A stretch of DNA of 64,000 nt from NCBI GenBank assembly GCA_025928545.1, contig JAICJH010000008.1, positions 62,001-126,000 of the forward strand, given 5' to 3'. This stretch comes from Bryobacteraceae bacterium. GTDB lineage: Bacteria > Acidobacteriota > Terriglobia > Bryobacterales > Bryobacteraceae. Positions 47,249 to 57,118 of the stretch are shown in pieces (the stretch's first letter is position 1; every line of letters starts with the position of its first letter). The notes under the pieces are model-generated. The model saw only the letters and a program-made list of their open reading frames with translations. It made no database searches and was not told the DNA's origin. The position numbers and the translations under genes were made by a program.

Positions 47249-48880
47249 ATGCCACAGACGCCCCGCGCTGAAATCAGAAATCCCATTCTCCCCGGCTTTC
47301 ACCCGGACCCTTCCATCGTCCGTGTAGGCGACGATTACTACATCGCCACTTCCACGTTCGAGTGGTTTCCCGGCGTCCAGATTCACCACTCCCGCGATCT
47401 TGTGAATTGGCGTCTGCTGCGCCAGCCCTTGCGCCGCCCTTCACAGCTCAACATGCTGGGTGATCCGGATTCCTGCGGAATCTGGGCACCGTGCCTGACT
47501 TGGGCCGATGGCCTGTTCTGGCTCGTCTATACCGATGTGAAGCGCTACGGGCGCACCAGTCAGGCGGGTGCGTCAGGCGCTTCGCTCAGGGACTTTCTAA
47601 ATTATGTCGTGACATGTCCCACCATCGACGGCGAATGGTCGGACCCGGTGTATCTCAATGCGAGCGGGTTTGATCCGTCTCTTTTTCACGATGACGATGG
47701 CAGGAAGTATCTGTCCCAGATGCTGTGGGATCATCGCCCGGGACAAAATCGTTTCGCGGGCATTATCCTCCAGGAATACTCGCACTCGGAGCGCCGCCTG
47801 ATTGGCACGCGGGAATTAATTTTCCGCGGCACCGATATTGGCTTCACCGAAGGTCCGCATATTTACAAACGAAATGGTTACTACTACCTGCTGACCGCGG
47901 AAGGCGGCACAGGGTGGGGCCATGCCGTCACGTTTGCCCGTTCGCGGCAACTCAGGGGTCCGTACGAACTGCATCCGGCAAAGTATATATTGACTTCGCG
48001 CGGCCATGCTGAGGCTGCGCTCCAGCGAGCCGGACATGCCGACCTTGTCGAAACTCCCGGTGGCGAAACCTGGATGGTTCATTTATGCGGTCGTCCCTTA
48101 CCGAGCCGCGGGCGCTGCACCCTGGGGCGTGAAACCGCCATTCAGAAGATGGTGTGGAAGGAAGATGACTGGCTCTATCACTCAACCGGAAACAATGTTC
48201 CCGCGGTGACTGTTCCGTTGCCCGCGCTTCCGTTGCATCCGTGGCCGGCAGTCGCCAGTCGTACTACATTCGATATCGCAGAGCTTCCCCCTGAATTTCA
48301 ATGGCTGCGTTCGCCCGAGCCATCCGAACTTTTCAGCCTGAAGGATCGACCCGGATATCTGCGCCTTTATGGACGCGAAACAATTGGCAGCCTGTTCCGC
48401 CAGTCGCTCGTGGCGCGGCGGCAGCAGTCGCACAACTGTTCGATCCGGACGCTGGTCGAGTTCGAGCCGGAGCACTTTCAGCAGATGGCCGGGCTCGTCT
48501 GTTACTACAACGCGGCGAAGTTCCACTACCTCTATATCTGCCGCGACGACGTGAACGGGAAGCATCTTCGCGTCATGTCGGCGCTGCCGGATCAGCCTTC
48601 CGCCGATGCCTTCACCGATCCGGTACGTGTGCCCGAGGGCCCGCTGGAACTCCGCGCGGATATTGCTCTGGACACGCTGCGCTTCGCCTGGAGAAGTAAT
48701 GGAAGCGACTGGCAATGGCTCCCGCAGGTGTTCGACGCCAGCATTCTATCCGATGAAGCTTCCGCGCCGGGACTGCCGAATTTTACCGGCGCTTTCGTAG
48801 GCATGGCCTGCCAGGATATGTCCGGCGCAGGCCTTCCCGCCGATTTTCCGTGGTTCGAATACGTCGAATCACACCTGTAG
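47249..48880 (+). CDS. Glycoside hydrolase family 43, beta-xylosidase-like
   Basis: Encodes 543 aa, the usual length of two-domain GH43 xylosidases (subfamilies 11/12). The five-bladed catalytic propeller carries the expected base D20 (FHPDPS), pKa-modulating D142 (FDPSLF) and acid E201 (TEGPHIY). Residues about 320-543 form the C-terminal concanavalin-like sandwich typical of the family. No signal peptide, so it should act in the cytoplasm on short xylo- or arabino-oligosides taken up by neighbouring transporters. AAAGG stands about 8 nt before the ATG, 12 bp after the MFS gene, so both form an operon. Confidence 0.92.
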   Translation: MPQTPRAEIRNPILPGFHPDPSIVRVGDDYYIATSTFEWFPGVQIHHSRDLVNWRLLRQPLRRPSQLNMLGDPDSCGIWAPCLTWADGLFWLVYTDVKRYGRTSQAGASGASLRDFLNYVVTCPTIDGEWSDPVYLNASGFDPSLFHDDDGRKYLSQMLWDHRPGQNRFAGIILQEYSHSERRLIGTRELIFRGTDIGFTEGPHIYKRNGYYYLLTAEGGTGWGHAVTFARSRQLRGPYELHPAKYILTSRGHAEAALQRAGHADLVETPGGETWMVHLCGRPLPSRGRCTLGRETAIQKMVWKEDDWLYHSTGNNVPAVTVPLPALPLHPWPAVASRTTFDIAELPPEFQWLRSPEPSELFSLKDRPGYLRLYGRETIGSLFRQSLVARRQQSHNCSIRTLVEFEPEHFQQMAGLVCYYNAAKFHYLYICRDDVNGKHLRVMSALPDQPSADAFTDPVRVPEGPLELRADIALDTLRFAWRSNGSDWQWLPQVFDASILSDEASAPGLPNFTGAFVGMACQDMSGAGLPADFPWFEYVESHL

Positions 48881-48927
48881 GGAATGCGGCGTAGCTGGCC
48901 GCCTGCCGCCGCCGCCATTAGGCCCCC

Positions 48928-48988
48928 TTGCACACAAACCAACGTAAGTTGCGTGATGCGCAATATTTCTCGCCGCGCGTGATATACT
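48928..48988 (+). promoter_or_regulatory. Tandem operator and -10 of PQQ2
   Basis: TTGCGTGATGCGCAA (48949-48963) matches 14 of 15 consensus positions. A partial unit TTGCACACAAACCAA (48928-48942, 10/15) lies exactly 21 bp upstream. The -10 TATACT is at 48983-48988, so here the operator covers the -35 region; no separate -35 hexamer can be read. The remaining leader to 49098 holds no alternative convincing start. Confidence 0.65.
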
Positions 48989-49098
48989 CATCCCCCATGG
49001 CGGGCAACTTTCGCCCAAAGAACGACATAGGCCGGCGAATGATTCGCCTCCTGTTCGCGCCATTTTGCACATGTGACTTTGATGAGTTCGGGAGCTTT

Positions 49099-51390
49099 AT
49101 GAAAACAGTCCATCTACGTCCTTTTCCTGTTCTGACGATCCTCCTTATTGTCACCGGAATGGTGTTTGCCCAGCAGGCCGGAACCTCCTGGAAGGATCAT
49201 CTCGGGGGCCCGGACAGTTCACACTACTCCCCGTTGAAGCAGATTAATACCGGCAACGTTAACAAGCTGGATGTCGCATGGTCGTATGACACGGGCGACG
49301 CTACAGCCTACACCTTCAGTCCTCTCGTGATCGATAACATCGCATACGTGGCGGCGAAGCAGGGATCGCTGGTGGCGCTCGATGCCACGACCGGCAGGGA
49401 ACTGTGGGTTCATTCGTTCGGCCCTGCCGCAGGTGGTCGCGGGGGAATTTCCGCGCAGCGCGGCGCAAATTATTGGGAGAGCAGGGACCGCAAAGATAGA
49501 CGCATTTTCGTGTCCGAAGGCGGTTCCCTCCAGGCTATCGATGCATTGACAGGCAATCTGGTCGATTCGTTTGCGGACCACGGCAAGCTCGATCTGAAAA
49601 CTGGTCTGGACCGCGCAACAAGACCGCTCGCATCGAGGAACCCGGGACGAATCTTCGAGAACACTATTATTCTCGGAAGCGCCACGGGCGAAGGCTATCT
49701 GGCGCCTCCGGGCGACATTCGTGCCTTTGACACAGTCTCCGGCAAATTGCTCTGGGTCTTTCATACAATTCCGCGTCCGGGAGAGCCCGGTTATGACTCA
49801 TGGCCGAAGGACGCATACAAGTACATGGGTGGCGTTGATGTCTGGGGGGAGATTACGGTTGATGAGAAACACGGCATCGCATATTTTCCTGTAGCGTCGG
49901 CGAAATATGAGCTCTACGGTGGAGACAGGAAGGGTGACAATCTCTACGCCGATTGCCTGCTGGCGCTCGATGCCCGCACCGGCAAGCACCTTTGGCACTT
50001 CCAGACAGTGCACCACGATGTTTGGGATTACGACCCCAACTCCGCGCCCCAGCTGGTAACGGTGAAACATGACGGGAAGAATGTCGATGCGGTAGCGCTC
50101 GCCTCGAAAAACGGTTTCCTCTATGTGTTCGACCGCATAACCGGAAAGCCCCTGTGGCCGATCGTGGAAAAGCCCGTCCCGCAGAGCGACGTTCCTGGCG
50201 AAGTGACGGCAAAGACGCAGCCGTTTCCAACCGTAGTCCCCGCGTTTGCAAGGCAGGGAATGACGGTCAAAGATATGTACGACGGCTTCATGTCGCCTGA
50301 CGAAAAGACATGGTGGAAAGACCGCCTTGCCAGCGCGCGAACCGGCTTCTTTACTCCGCCGTCGCTGAAGGCAGACACAATCAACCTGCCGAGCGTCAAT
50401 GGCGGAGCCCTGTTCTTCAGCACTGGCGCCGACCCGACCAACGGAACCGTATTCGTGGAATCGAAGGATATGCCCTCGATTGTGAAGCTGGTTCCGGCGG
50501 GAGAGTCCACGGCAGCCAACAACGGTGGCCTGATTCCGGCCCGCGCGGGCCGCGGCGGGCGAGGCGGCTCGGGTCGCGGAGGCGGTACCGCCGCGGGAGC
50601 CACTGCCGGAGTACCGGAGAGACTGGGCCGCGCCGTGTATGAACAGACCTGCATCGCGTGCCACGGAGCTGACCTGAAGGGAGACAGAGGACCCGAACTC
50701 TTAACTGCCGTGAAGCGCCTCGGTCCGCAGGCAATTCGCAATACCGTTGCGAATGGCAAGGCGACGATGCCGCCGCTTACCGGAATACCGGCCGCGTCCA
50801 TGGACAACCTGATTGCATTTCTGACGCAGCCCGATCTCGCTCCCCCTGGCTCTGCTCTCACTGCCGCACCGGCTGCGGGAGGCAGAGGACCGGGCGAGCC
50901 TCCTTATCCCGACGATGTCGAAGGGCCTCCCTCACGTTACAAGACGGGTTACGGAAACGAACAGTATGTGATCTCCCCGCCGTGGACGACATTGACCGCC
51001 TACGATCTGAACACCGGGAAAATCAAGTGGCAGACTCCTTATGGCGATCTGCCGCAGGCCGGGCCGAGCGACAAGCTGCGCGGCAATGTCTATCCGAAAA
51101 GCGGGTTCGTCATTACCGCGGGCGGGCTCGTGCTCTTCGCTGGTAACGACTCTAAGATTTACGCACTGAATGAAGAAACCGGAAAGGTGATCTTCACGAA
51201 GGAAATCCCCAACGGGTCTCTGGGCGTACCCGCGGTTTATGAGGCGAATGGCAGGGAGTTCATTCTCTTTGCCGTGTCCGGTGGCAACCCCTATCCGGCC
51301 GGCGCTTATATCCCGCCCGGCGGCACCACGCCTCCGGCAATTTCGAAGAGTTGGATTGCGTTCGCGCTTCCTTCTCCGAGCACCAGATAG
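49099..51390 (+). CDS. Exported PQQ quinoprotein dehydrogenase with internal cytochrome c (PQQ2)
   Basis: Encodes 763 aa from the ATG at 49099, preceded by GGGAG and opening with a signal peptide (core FPVLTILLIVTGMVFA); upstream in-frame codons give no signal. The first propeller blades (WKDHLGGPDSSHYSPLKQI, GSLVALDATTGRELWVH) resemble glucose-dehydrogenase-type quinoproteins. A cytochrome c domain with CIACH at residues 518-522 is inserted late, and the final blades follow it (YPKSGFVITAGGLVLFAGND). Gly/Arg-rich stretches flank the haem domain (about 50535-50600 and 50870-50905). The haem position differs from PQQ1, so the two are not simple duplicates. Periplasmic alcohol or sugar oxidation is expected. 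Confidence 0.88.
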   Translation: MKTVHLRPFPVLTILLIVTGMVFAQQAGTSWKDHLGGPDSSHYSPLKQINTGNVNKLDVAWSYDTGDATAYTFSPLVIDNIAYVAAKQGSLVALDATTGRELWVHSFGPAAGGRGGISAQRGANYWESRDRKDRRIFVSEGGSLQAIDALTGNLVDSFADHGKLDLKTGLDRATRPLASRNPGRIFENTIILGSATGEGYLAPPGDIRAFDTVSGKLLWVFHTIPRPGEPGYDSWPKDAYKYMGGVDVWGEITVDEKHGIAYFPVASAKYELYGGDRKGDNLYADCLLALDARTGKHLWHFQTVHHDVWDYDPNSAPQLVTVKHDGKNVDAVALASKNGFLYVFDRITGKPLWPIVEKPVPQSDVPGEVTAKTQPFPTVVPAFARQGMTVKDMYDGFMSPDEKTWWKDRLASARTGFFTPPSLKADTINLPSVNGGALFFSTGADPTNGTVFVESKDMPSIVKLVPAGESTAANNGGLIPARAGRGGRGGSGRGGGTAAGATAGVPERLGRAVYEQTCIACHGADLKGDRGPELLTAVKRLGPQAIRNTVANGKATMPPLTGIPAASMDNLIAFLTQPDLAPPGSALTAAPAAGGRGPGEPPYPDDVEGPPSRYKTGYGNEQYVISPPWTTLTAYDLNTGKIKWQTPYGDLPQAGPSDKLRGNVYPKSGFVITAGGLVLFAGNDSKIYALNEETGKVIFTKEIPNGSLGVPAVYEANGREFILFAVSGGNPYPAGAYIPPGGTTPPAISKSWIAFALPSPSTR

Positions 51391-51565
51391 ACAGCTCCAT
51401 TTGGAGTTGAAATTTCCGGAGCAACAAAACCGAACCAGCCTCATTTGGTTCGGACCACTCGCGACCGTACTTGCCTACGGTGTCACTTGGATCTAACCGT
51501 CCCAAACCCTCGGCTCTGCTGCAACACTTCCCGCGACGCCTGCCCCGGGGCACCCGACGCCTCCC

Positions 51566-51632
51566 TTGACTTCGCTGTCCGCTGTTGATAATATCCCGTC
51601 ATGTTAAGCAACGCGCGTTGCTTATTGTGCAA
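51566..51632 (+). promoter_or_regulatory. Promoter and composite operator of receptor 6
   Basis: -35 TTGACT (51566-51571) and -10 TAATAT (51589-51594) have a 17-bp spacer. Downstream lies GCAA-N6-TTGC-N7-GCAA (51608-51632): TTGCTTATTGTGCAA is one 15-bp unit (51618-51632), and the preceding GCAA is the right arm of a unit 21 bp upstream. The perfect 18-bp palindrome AAGCAACGCGCGTTGCTT (51606-51623) spans the junction. The stretch 51391-51565 shows no gene. Confidence 0.68.
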
Positions 51633-51682
51633 CCAATAAAATTTGGCCGAGGGGCACAAATTTCCTTGAGGGGAATTTCAAT

Positions 51683-54600
51683 ATGAACAGAAAGCGAACA
51701 GGTACGATGCTCGCGCTCTTGTTGGCGAGCTTGACAATTCTTATTGCGCCGCTTTACGGGCAGAACTTTTACGGTTCCGTTGTCGGAACGATAACCGATC
51801 CTTCCGGAGCGAATATGGCTGCCGTGAAGGTGTCGATCTCGAATCCGGCGACGGGCGAGCGCCACACTGTGGAAACCGACGCGGACGGCGGATATCGCTT
51901 TCCGAATCTGCTGCCGGGTACCTATAAGGTCGAGATTTCACAGACCGGTTTCAAACAGTATCTTCGGGATAACATCGCGGTCCAGGTGGAATCGACGATA
52001 CGTCTCGATGTGCCAATGCAGGTGGGCGATCTCTCGCAGCAGATCGAGGTTTCGGCAGCCGCTCCGCTTCTACAGACGGAGAATGCTTCCTTGAGCCAGG
52101 TGATCAACGCGCGTTCCGTTGAAGAACTGCCGCTCAACGGCCGAAATATTCTGAACCTGGTCAACCTTTCCCCTGGTGTTGTGCCCCAGGGCTCTACGGA
52201 CGGCAATCTCACAGGCAAGAACGTATTTGCGGCCGGCAACTATCAGATCGGCGGTGGTACGGCCAATCAGAGCGTGACGCTTTTCGACGGTGTCCCGGTG
52301 AATATCACGTACGGTAATGTGACGGCGCTCGTGCCCGTCCCGGACGCGGTCGCCGAATTCCGGGTCCAGACCAGCAACAACAGCGCCGAATATGGCCGGT
52401 ACACGGGCGGTGTGATCAATGTGGCGTCGAAAGGCGGCAGCAACGACTTTCACGGCGGAGTTTATGAATTCCTCCGCAACAAGCAACTGAACGCAACAAA
52501 TTTCTTTGCAAACAAAACGGGCGCGGGTAAGGCGCCGTTTGTTCAGAACCAGTTTGGTGGGAGTCTGGGCGGCCGCATCATCAAAGACAAGCTCTTCTTT
52601 TTTGGCAATTATGAAGGCTTCCGGGCCCGCCAGGGCAATCTCTTCAGCTTGTCGGTGCCGACCACAGCAGAGCGGACCGGGGATTTTAGCGGATACCTCA
52701 ACGGCAGCGGAGCGCAGATCCCGATCTACGACCCCGCCACCCAGTGCGGCGCTTATGGAAACTCCGCTTGCGGAACGGTGCAGCGCACGGCTTTTGCGGG
52801 AAACCTCATTCCGCCAAGCCGCATTGCTTTGGTTTCAAAGAACCTGATAGCGTTTCCGATTCACGCCCTGCCCACGGATAGCGGCCAGAACTTTACCCAT
52901 CTCCAGAATTTCAATCGAAATGTCGCCACTGGCGGTGATAACGACCAGCTCAACCTGCGCGGCGACTATCAAATGAGCCAGAAACAACGTTTGCTGGCGC
53001 GGTTTACACGGTGGCAATCCACCAATCTTCCGGCTGATGTCTACGGAAACGGGTTCCGCAATGGAGATCCGTTTTCGCCCGAGCATTTCGTGACCACCCA
53101 GGCTGTACTGGCGGATACCTACATACTGCGGCCAAACATGGTTCTCGATTTGCGAGCCGGATTCACACGGTGGTTCTATGTGCGGACTCCCGGTACGCTT
53201 GGCCAGAATGGCACGGCGGTCGGCCTGCCCTCGTATTTCGGACAGATCGCCACCCTCAACGGTCTCAGCGGATCGACGACAATCCCCACCATCAGTATTT
53301 CTTCGCCCACGACGAATGCCATTACGACAGGTTATCTGCTGGGCGCCGATAATACCTACACACTGTCGCCCACCATGACGTGGATCAAGGGGAAACACAC
53401 CGTGAAGTTCGGCGGCGAGTTTCACAAGTATGCGCTCGGCTATTTCCAGAACAACGCTCCGGGCGGCACCTTTGGTTTCGACAATCTCTTTACCGCGGCA
53501 TCGGGGGCGGGCGGCGCGAGCGGCAGCGGTTATGCTTCGTTCCTGCTCGGACTGTCGAACAACAACAGCCTTGTCCAGACATCATGGCAGTCCTACACCA
53601 TGATGGATTACGAAGGATTCTTCATAACGGATACGTTTCAGGCCACGAAGAAGCTTTCCATAACGGCGGGACTGCGTTACGAAATACCCGGTGTCTACAA
53701 AGAGCGCTTCAATCGGATCGCTACCTTTAATCGCTTTGAGGCGAATCCCGCGCTGAACGGAACTTTGATCAACGGCAAGCCAATCCTCGGCGCCTATGAT
53801 GCTGTCAACACGCCGAACCACCCGGACGCGGGCCAGACGAAAGAGCACTTCGGTCTGTTCGCCCCTCGCGTCGGCATCGCTTACAGGCTGACCGACTCCA
53901 CCGTAATCCGAACCGGCGGAGGCATATTCTTCATTCCTGGCAACGTGCAGTTCACTCAGGGTCCGCAGGCGAATCCGCTCAGCTTTTACAACAACTCGCA
54001 GGCTGCCAGTATCGACAGCTACGTCACATATAATTCCACTTTTTCGAATCCGTTCCCCACCGGCTTGTTCGGGCCTCCCGGCAGGACCGGCGACTTCCAG
54101 TCCCTCTTCCTCGGCGCGAGCCTGGGCGGCAAAGCCTTTCAGGCCGACGAAAAATCGGGATACACGGAACAGTGGAACTTTACAATTCAGCACCAGTTCC
54201 AGCGCAATATTTCGCTCGAGGCCAGCTACGCGGGCCTTCGCGGCATACATCTGCCGGCAAACCTGCAATACGATCAGCTCGACCCACAGTATTTGTCGCA
54301 GGGTTCAGCTCTGAAGACGCAGGTCCCCAATCCGTTCTATGGCAAGGTCGCAACCGGTACGCTGTCGGCTAAAACCGTTCAGGCGGGGCAACTGTTGTTG
54401 CCGTTCCCCGAATACACATCGGTGTCCAACAGTTCCGCCTATCTCGGGGACAGCACTTATCATGCGCTCCAGGTCAAGCTGGAAAAGCGATTCACCACAG
54501 GCGGTACCTTGCTGGGGGCTTACACTTTCTCGAAGGTTCTCGCGAACGTAGAGACTCTGACAACCTGGCTCGACTCGGGCACAGGAGTGGCAGGCTACCA

Positions 54601-55210
54601 GAACAATTACGATCTGAGCGGCGAGAAGGCGCTTTCGAGCTTCGACTCCCGCCAACGTCTGACGGTCAGCTACGTGTATGATCTGCCCGTCGGCAATGGC
54701 AGGCAGTTTCTCGGTACAACCAATGCTTTCGTCAGCCGCGTCATCTCGGGCTGGGGAATTAACGGTGTGACTACCTTTCAGAAAGGTTTTCCGCTCGGTT
54801 TGACCGCGACTCCCAACAACACCGGCTTCAATACAGGGCTCCGTCCGAATGTAGTTAATGGTTGTCAGAAGACGGTGGGCGGTTCGGCGCAATCGAAGTA
54901 CACGGGCTGGTTCAACACGGCGTGTTTTACGGCCCCGGCTACCTATACTTTCGGCAGCGAATCGCGCACCGATCCCGAGTTACGAGGCCCGGGTATTGCG
55001 AATTACGACTTCTCTCTGTTCAAAAGGACAGCCATCACGGAGAAAGTCAATATGGAGTTCCGGGCAGAGGCTTTTAATCTCTTTAATCGGGTCCAGTTCG
55101 GAAATCCAAATACCGGGCAGACGACGTCCGCGAATAACATATTCGGACAGATCACATCGCAGCAGAACACTCCACGCCTGCTGCAGATGGCTCTGCGCCT
55201 GCGTTTTTAG
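51683..55210 (+). CDS. TonB-dependent receptor, Oar-like (receptor 6)
   Basis: Encodes 1175 aa. GAGGGGA lies about 9 nt before the ATG. Signal peptide (TMLALLLASLTILIAPLYGQ), carboxypeptidase-regulatory-like domain at about 30-115 (GSVVGTITDPSGANMAAVKV), plug at about 120-240 with the classical ELPLNGRNILNLVNLSPGV and a barrel ending in LLQMALRLRF. With receptor 1 it shares the LPLNGRN box, but unlike receptor 1 it has the shared operator. The leader is short (about 85 nt). A textbook hairpin terminator follows. It sits between PQQ2 and a multihaem cytochrome lipoprotein, both redox proteins of the envelope. Confidence 0.92.
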   Translation: MNRKRTGTMLALLLASLTILIAPLYGQNFYGSVVGTITDPSGANMAAVKVSISNPATGERHTVETDADGGYRFPNLLPGTYKVEISQTGFKQYLRDNIAVQVESTIRLDVPMQVGDLSQQIEVSAAAPLLQTENASLSQVINARSVEELPLNGRNILNLVNLSPGVVPQGSTDGNLTGKNVFAAGNYQIGGGTANQSVTLFDGVPVNITYGNVTALVPVPDAVAEFRVQTSNNSAEYGRYTGGVINVASKGGSNDFHGGVYEFLRNKQLNATNFFANKTGAGKAPFVQNQFGGSLGGRIIKDKLFFFGNYEGFRARQGNLFSLSVPTTAERTGDFSGYLNGSGAQIPIYDPATQCGAYGNSACGTVQRTAFAGNLIPPSRIALVSKNLIAFPIHALPTDSGQNFTHLQNFNRNVATGGDNDQLNLRGDYQMSQKQRLLARFTRWQSTNLPADVYGNGFRNGDPFSPEHFVTTQAVLADTYILRPNMVLDLRAGFTRWFYVRTPGTLGQNGTAVGLPSYFGQIATLNGLSGSTTIPTISISSPTTNAITTGYLLGADNTYTLSPTMTWIKGKHTVKFGGEFHKYALGYFQNNAPGGTFGFDNLFTAASGAGGASGSGYASFLLGLSNNNSLVQTSWQSYTMMDYEGFFITDTFQATKKLSITAGLRYEIPGVYKERFNRIATFNRFEANPALNGTLINGKPILGAYDAVNTPNHPDAGQTKEHFGLFAPRVGIAYRLTDSTVIRTGGGIFFIPGNVQFTQGPQANPLSFYNNSQAASIDSYVTYNSTFSNPFPTGLFGPPGRTGDFQSLFLGASLGGKAFQADEKSGYTEQWNFTIQHQFQRNISLEASYAGLRGIHLPANLQYDQLDPQYLSQGSALKTQVPNPFYGKVATGTLSAKTVQAGQLLLPFPEYTSVSNSSAYLGDSTYHALQVKLEKRFTTGGTLLGAYTFSKVLANVETLTTWLDSGTGVAGYQNNYDLSGEKALSSFDSRQRLTVSYVYDLPVGNGRQFLGTTNAFVSRVISGWGINGVTTFQKGFPLGLTATPNNTGFNTGLRPNVVNGCQKTVGGSAQSKYTGWFNTACFTAPATYTFGSESRTDPELRGPGIANYDFSLFKRTAITEKVNMEFRAEAFNLFNRVQFGNPNTGQTTSANNIFGQITSQQNTPRLLQMALRLRF

Positions 55211-55240
55211 GCGCCTTCCGATTGTTGGAATATGATGCGG

Positions 55241-55280
55241 GGCCGGGACGGCGAACATCATTGCCGTCCCGGCCGTTTTG
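55241..55280 (+). terminator. Strong intrinsic terminator after receptor 6
   Basis: GGCCGGGACGGC (55241-55252), a 10-nt loop and GCCGTCCCGGCC (55263-55274) form a perfect 12-bp stem, followed by G-TTTT-G. It stands 30 nt past the receptor stop and before the start chosen for the cytochrome gene, which therefore may have its own promoter or depend on read-through. Confidence 0.75.
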
Positions 55281-55303
55281 TGGCAAAATTTATCAGACCC
55301 GAT

Positions 55304-57079
55304 ATGAGCCGCCTGGCCAGACTGGTTGATCCGGCACTGCGGGTGCGTGCGGTCTTATGGCGTCCCGGGCAGTTCGTTCTGGTATTGGCCCTCGCTCTTC
55401 TCGCAGGCTGTTCCCGCCCAGGCACGGTGAAACAGACGCCCTCTGCCGCGGAGGCCCACTACACAGACACGGCGCAATGCGCCGTTTGCCATGCGGAAAT
55501 CGCTGACGCGTTTGCGACAACCGGGATGGGAAAGTCCTTTTCCCGGGCGCAGCCAATAGAAGGCAAGCTGTATCACGCGGCTTCGGATCGATACTACGAA
55601 ATCGCCGGTGGCAAGATGATCCGCTTTCAACTCGGACCAGCGGGGCATCAGATGAACCGGATCGAAAGCACAATCGACTTCGCAATCGGCTCCGGCATTC
55701 ACGCGAAGACTTTTGTTCACAGGAAAGCCGACGGCTCGCTCACGGAAATGCCGGTGAGCTGGTATAGCGAGCACGGCGGCACATTCGCCATGAGCCCTGG
55801 CTATGATCGCCCGGACCACGACGATTTCCGGCGGCCAATCCCTGAGGATTGTCTGTTCTGCCATAATGCCTATCCCCGGCCGGACAATCCGTATCCGACC
55901 GGAATCGATTGCCAGCGGTGTCATGGCCCGGGCAGTGATCACAATCAGATGGTCAATCCCGCGAAGCTGAGCCGGGCACGACAGATGGATGTGTGTGAGC
56001 AGTGTCATCTCGAACCGTCCAGTTCGCCACCCGCTACAGTTGTCCGGCGCCCCGAGCGGGCTCCATTCTCTTACAGGCCTGGCGAAAAACTGACGGACTA
56101 TGCCGACTATTTTGAGGCGGGTATCGGCGACCGCTTTGAAGTGGCTCATCAGGGCTACCGGTTGCGAAAGTCGGCCTGCTTCGCTAAGAGCCAGATGACC
56201 TGTATCACGTGCCATGACCCCCATCGGACACAGACGGTGTCTCACTACATCGATGTGTGCAGGAGTTGCCACGCGAACTCTCATCGCGCGAATGAAAATT
56301 GCCTGACCTGCCACATGTGGAAACGCGCCACGGACGATGTCCCTCACGTGACGATGACGGACCACTTCATCCAGCGCAGGAAGCCGGCGTCGTTCACGTC
56401 CGGAACGGTTACCATGTCCACGCCATATTTCCCCGGCGAGAACCCCCTTCCCCGCTATTACCAGCGCGGGATGGACGCTTCGAAAGCCGGCGATTATTCG
56501 TCTGCCATCCGTCTGTTCGGCGAGGCTATTCGAACCGGCGATAATGCCGCAGCCGCAAGGCGCGAAATGGCCGCCTCAATGATGTTGGGCGGAAACAACG
56601 CCGGAGCAATCGCAGAACTGGAAAGGCTGCCTGACGATCCCATTGCCCTTACCAACCTCGGTAACGCCTACATGAAGATCGGCCGGGTGGAGGATGCGAA
56701 GCGGGTGCTTTCAAAAGCTTCCCAGGAGCCGGACGCGAACAACTTGCTGGGCCTTGCCTTTCTACAGTTGGGCGACACTGCCGCAGCCGAGACCGCGTTT
56801 CGGGATGCGCTCAGTCTCAAGCCCGATCTGGCCGAAGCAAATAACAATCTGGGTACACTGCTTGCCGGGCGTCGTCAATTTACCGACGCTGCCTGGTACT
56901 TCGGCAAAGCAGTGGCGTCAAGCCCCGCCAGCGCGGAGTTCCACCATAAGCTCGGGCTCGCACTTGTGATGACTGGCGATCCTCGCGGGGCAAGGCGTGA
57001 GTTTGAAACGGCGCTGCGGCTCGCGCCGGATTCGGCGGAGATTCGCGCCGATCTGGAAGATCTGCGTAAGCTGCGATGA
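55304..57079 (+). CDS. Seven-haem cytochrome c lipoprotein with C-terminal TPRs
   Basis: Encodes 591 aa from the ATG at 55304. The frame opens 24 codons earlier, but that part runs through the terminator stem. A lipoprotein signal ends LLAGC with the lipid-bearing C36. Seven CxxCH motifs follow: CAVCH (59-63), CLFCH, CQRCH, CEQCH, CITCH, CRSCH and CLTCH. Residues about 400-591 hold tetratricopeptide units (ITNLGNAYMKIGRVEDAKRV-like, FRDALSLKPDLAEANNNLG). Such cytochrome-TPR fusions occur in Acidobacteria and relatives of cytochrome c554; they probably relay electrons in the periplasm while the TPRs dock a partner. PQQ2 nearby is a possible donor. That pairing is inference. Confidence 0.85.
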   Translation: MSRLARLVDPALRVRAVLWRPGQFVLVLALALLAGCSRPGTVKQTPSAAEAHYTDTAQCAVCHAEIADAFATTGMGKSFSRAQPIEGKLYHAASDRYYEIAGGKMIRFQLGPAGHQMNRIESTIDFAIGSGIHAKTFVHRKADGSLTEMPVSWYSEHGGTFAMSPGYDRPDHDDFRRPIPEDCLFCHNAYPRPDNPYPTGIDCQRCHGPGSDHNQMVNPAKLSRARQMDVCEQCHLEPSSSPPATVVRRPERAPFSYRPGEKLTDYADYFEAGIGDRFEVAHQGYRLRKSACFAKSQMTCITCHDPHRTQTVSHYIDVCRSCHANSHRANENCLTCHMWKRATDDVPHVTMTDHFIQRRKPASFTSGTVTMSTPYFPGENPLPRYYQRGMDASKAGDYSSAIRLFGEAIRTGDNAAAARREMAASMMLGGNNAGAIAELERLPDDPIALTNLGNAYMKIGRVEDAKRVLSKASQEPDANNLLGLAFLQLGDTAAAETAFRDALSLKPDLAEANNNLGTLLAGRRQFTDAAWYFGKAVASSPASAEFHHKLGLALVMTGDPRGARREFETALRLAPDSAEIRADLEDLRKLR

Positions 57080-57118
57080 CGGCCAGTCGAATAGCTGAAA
57101 CACAAACACGTGAAATAC

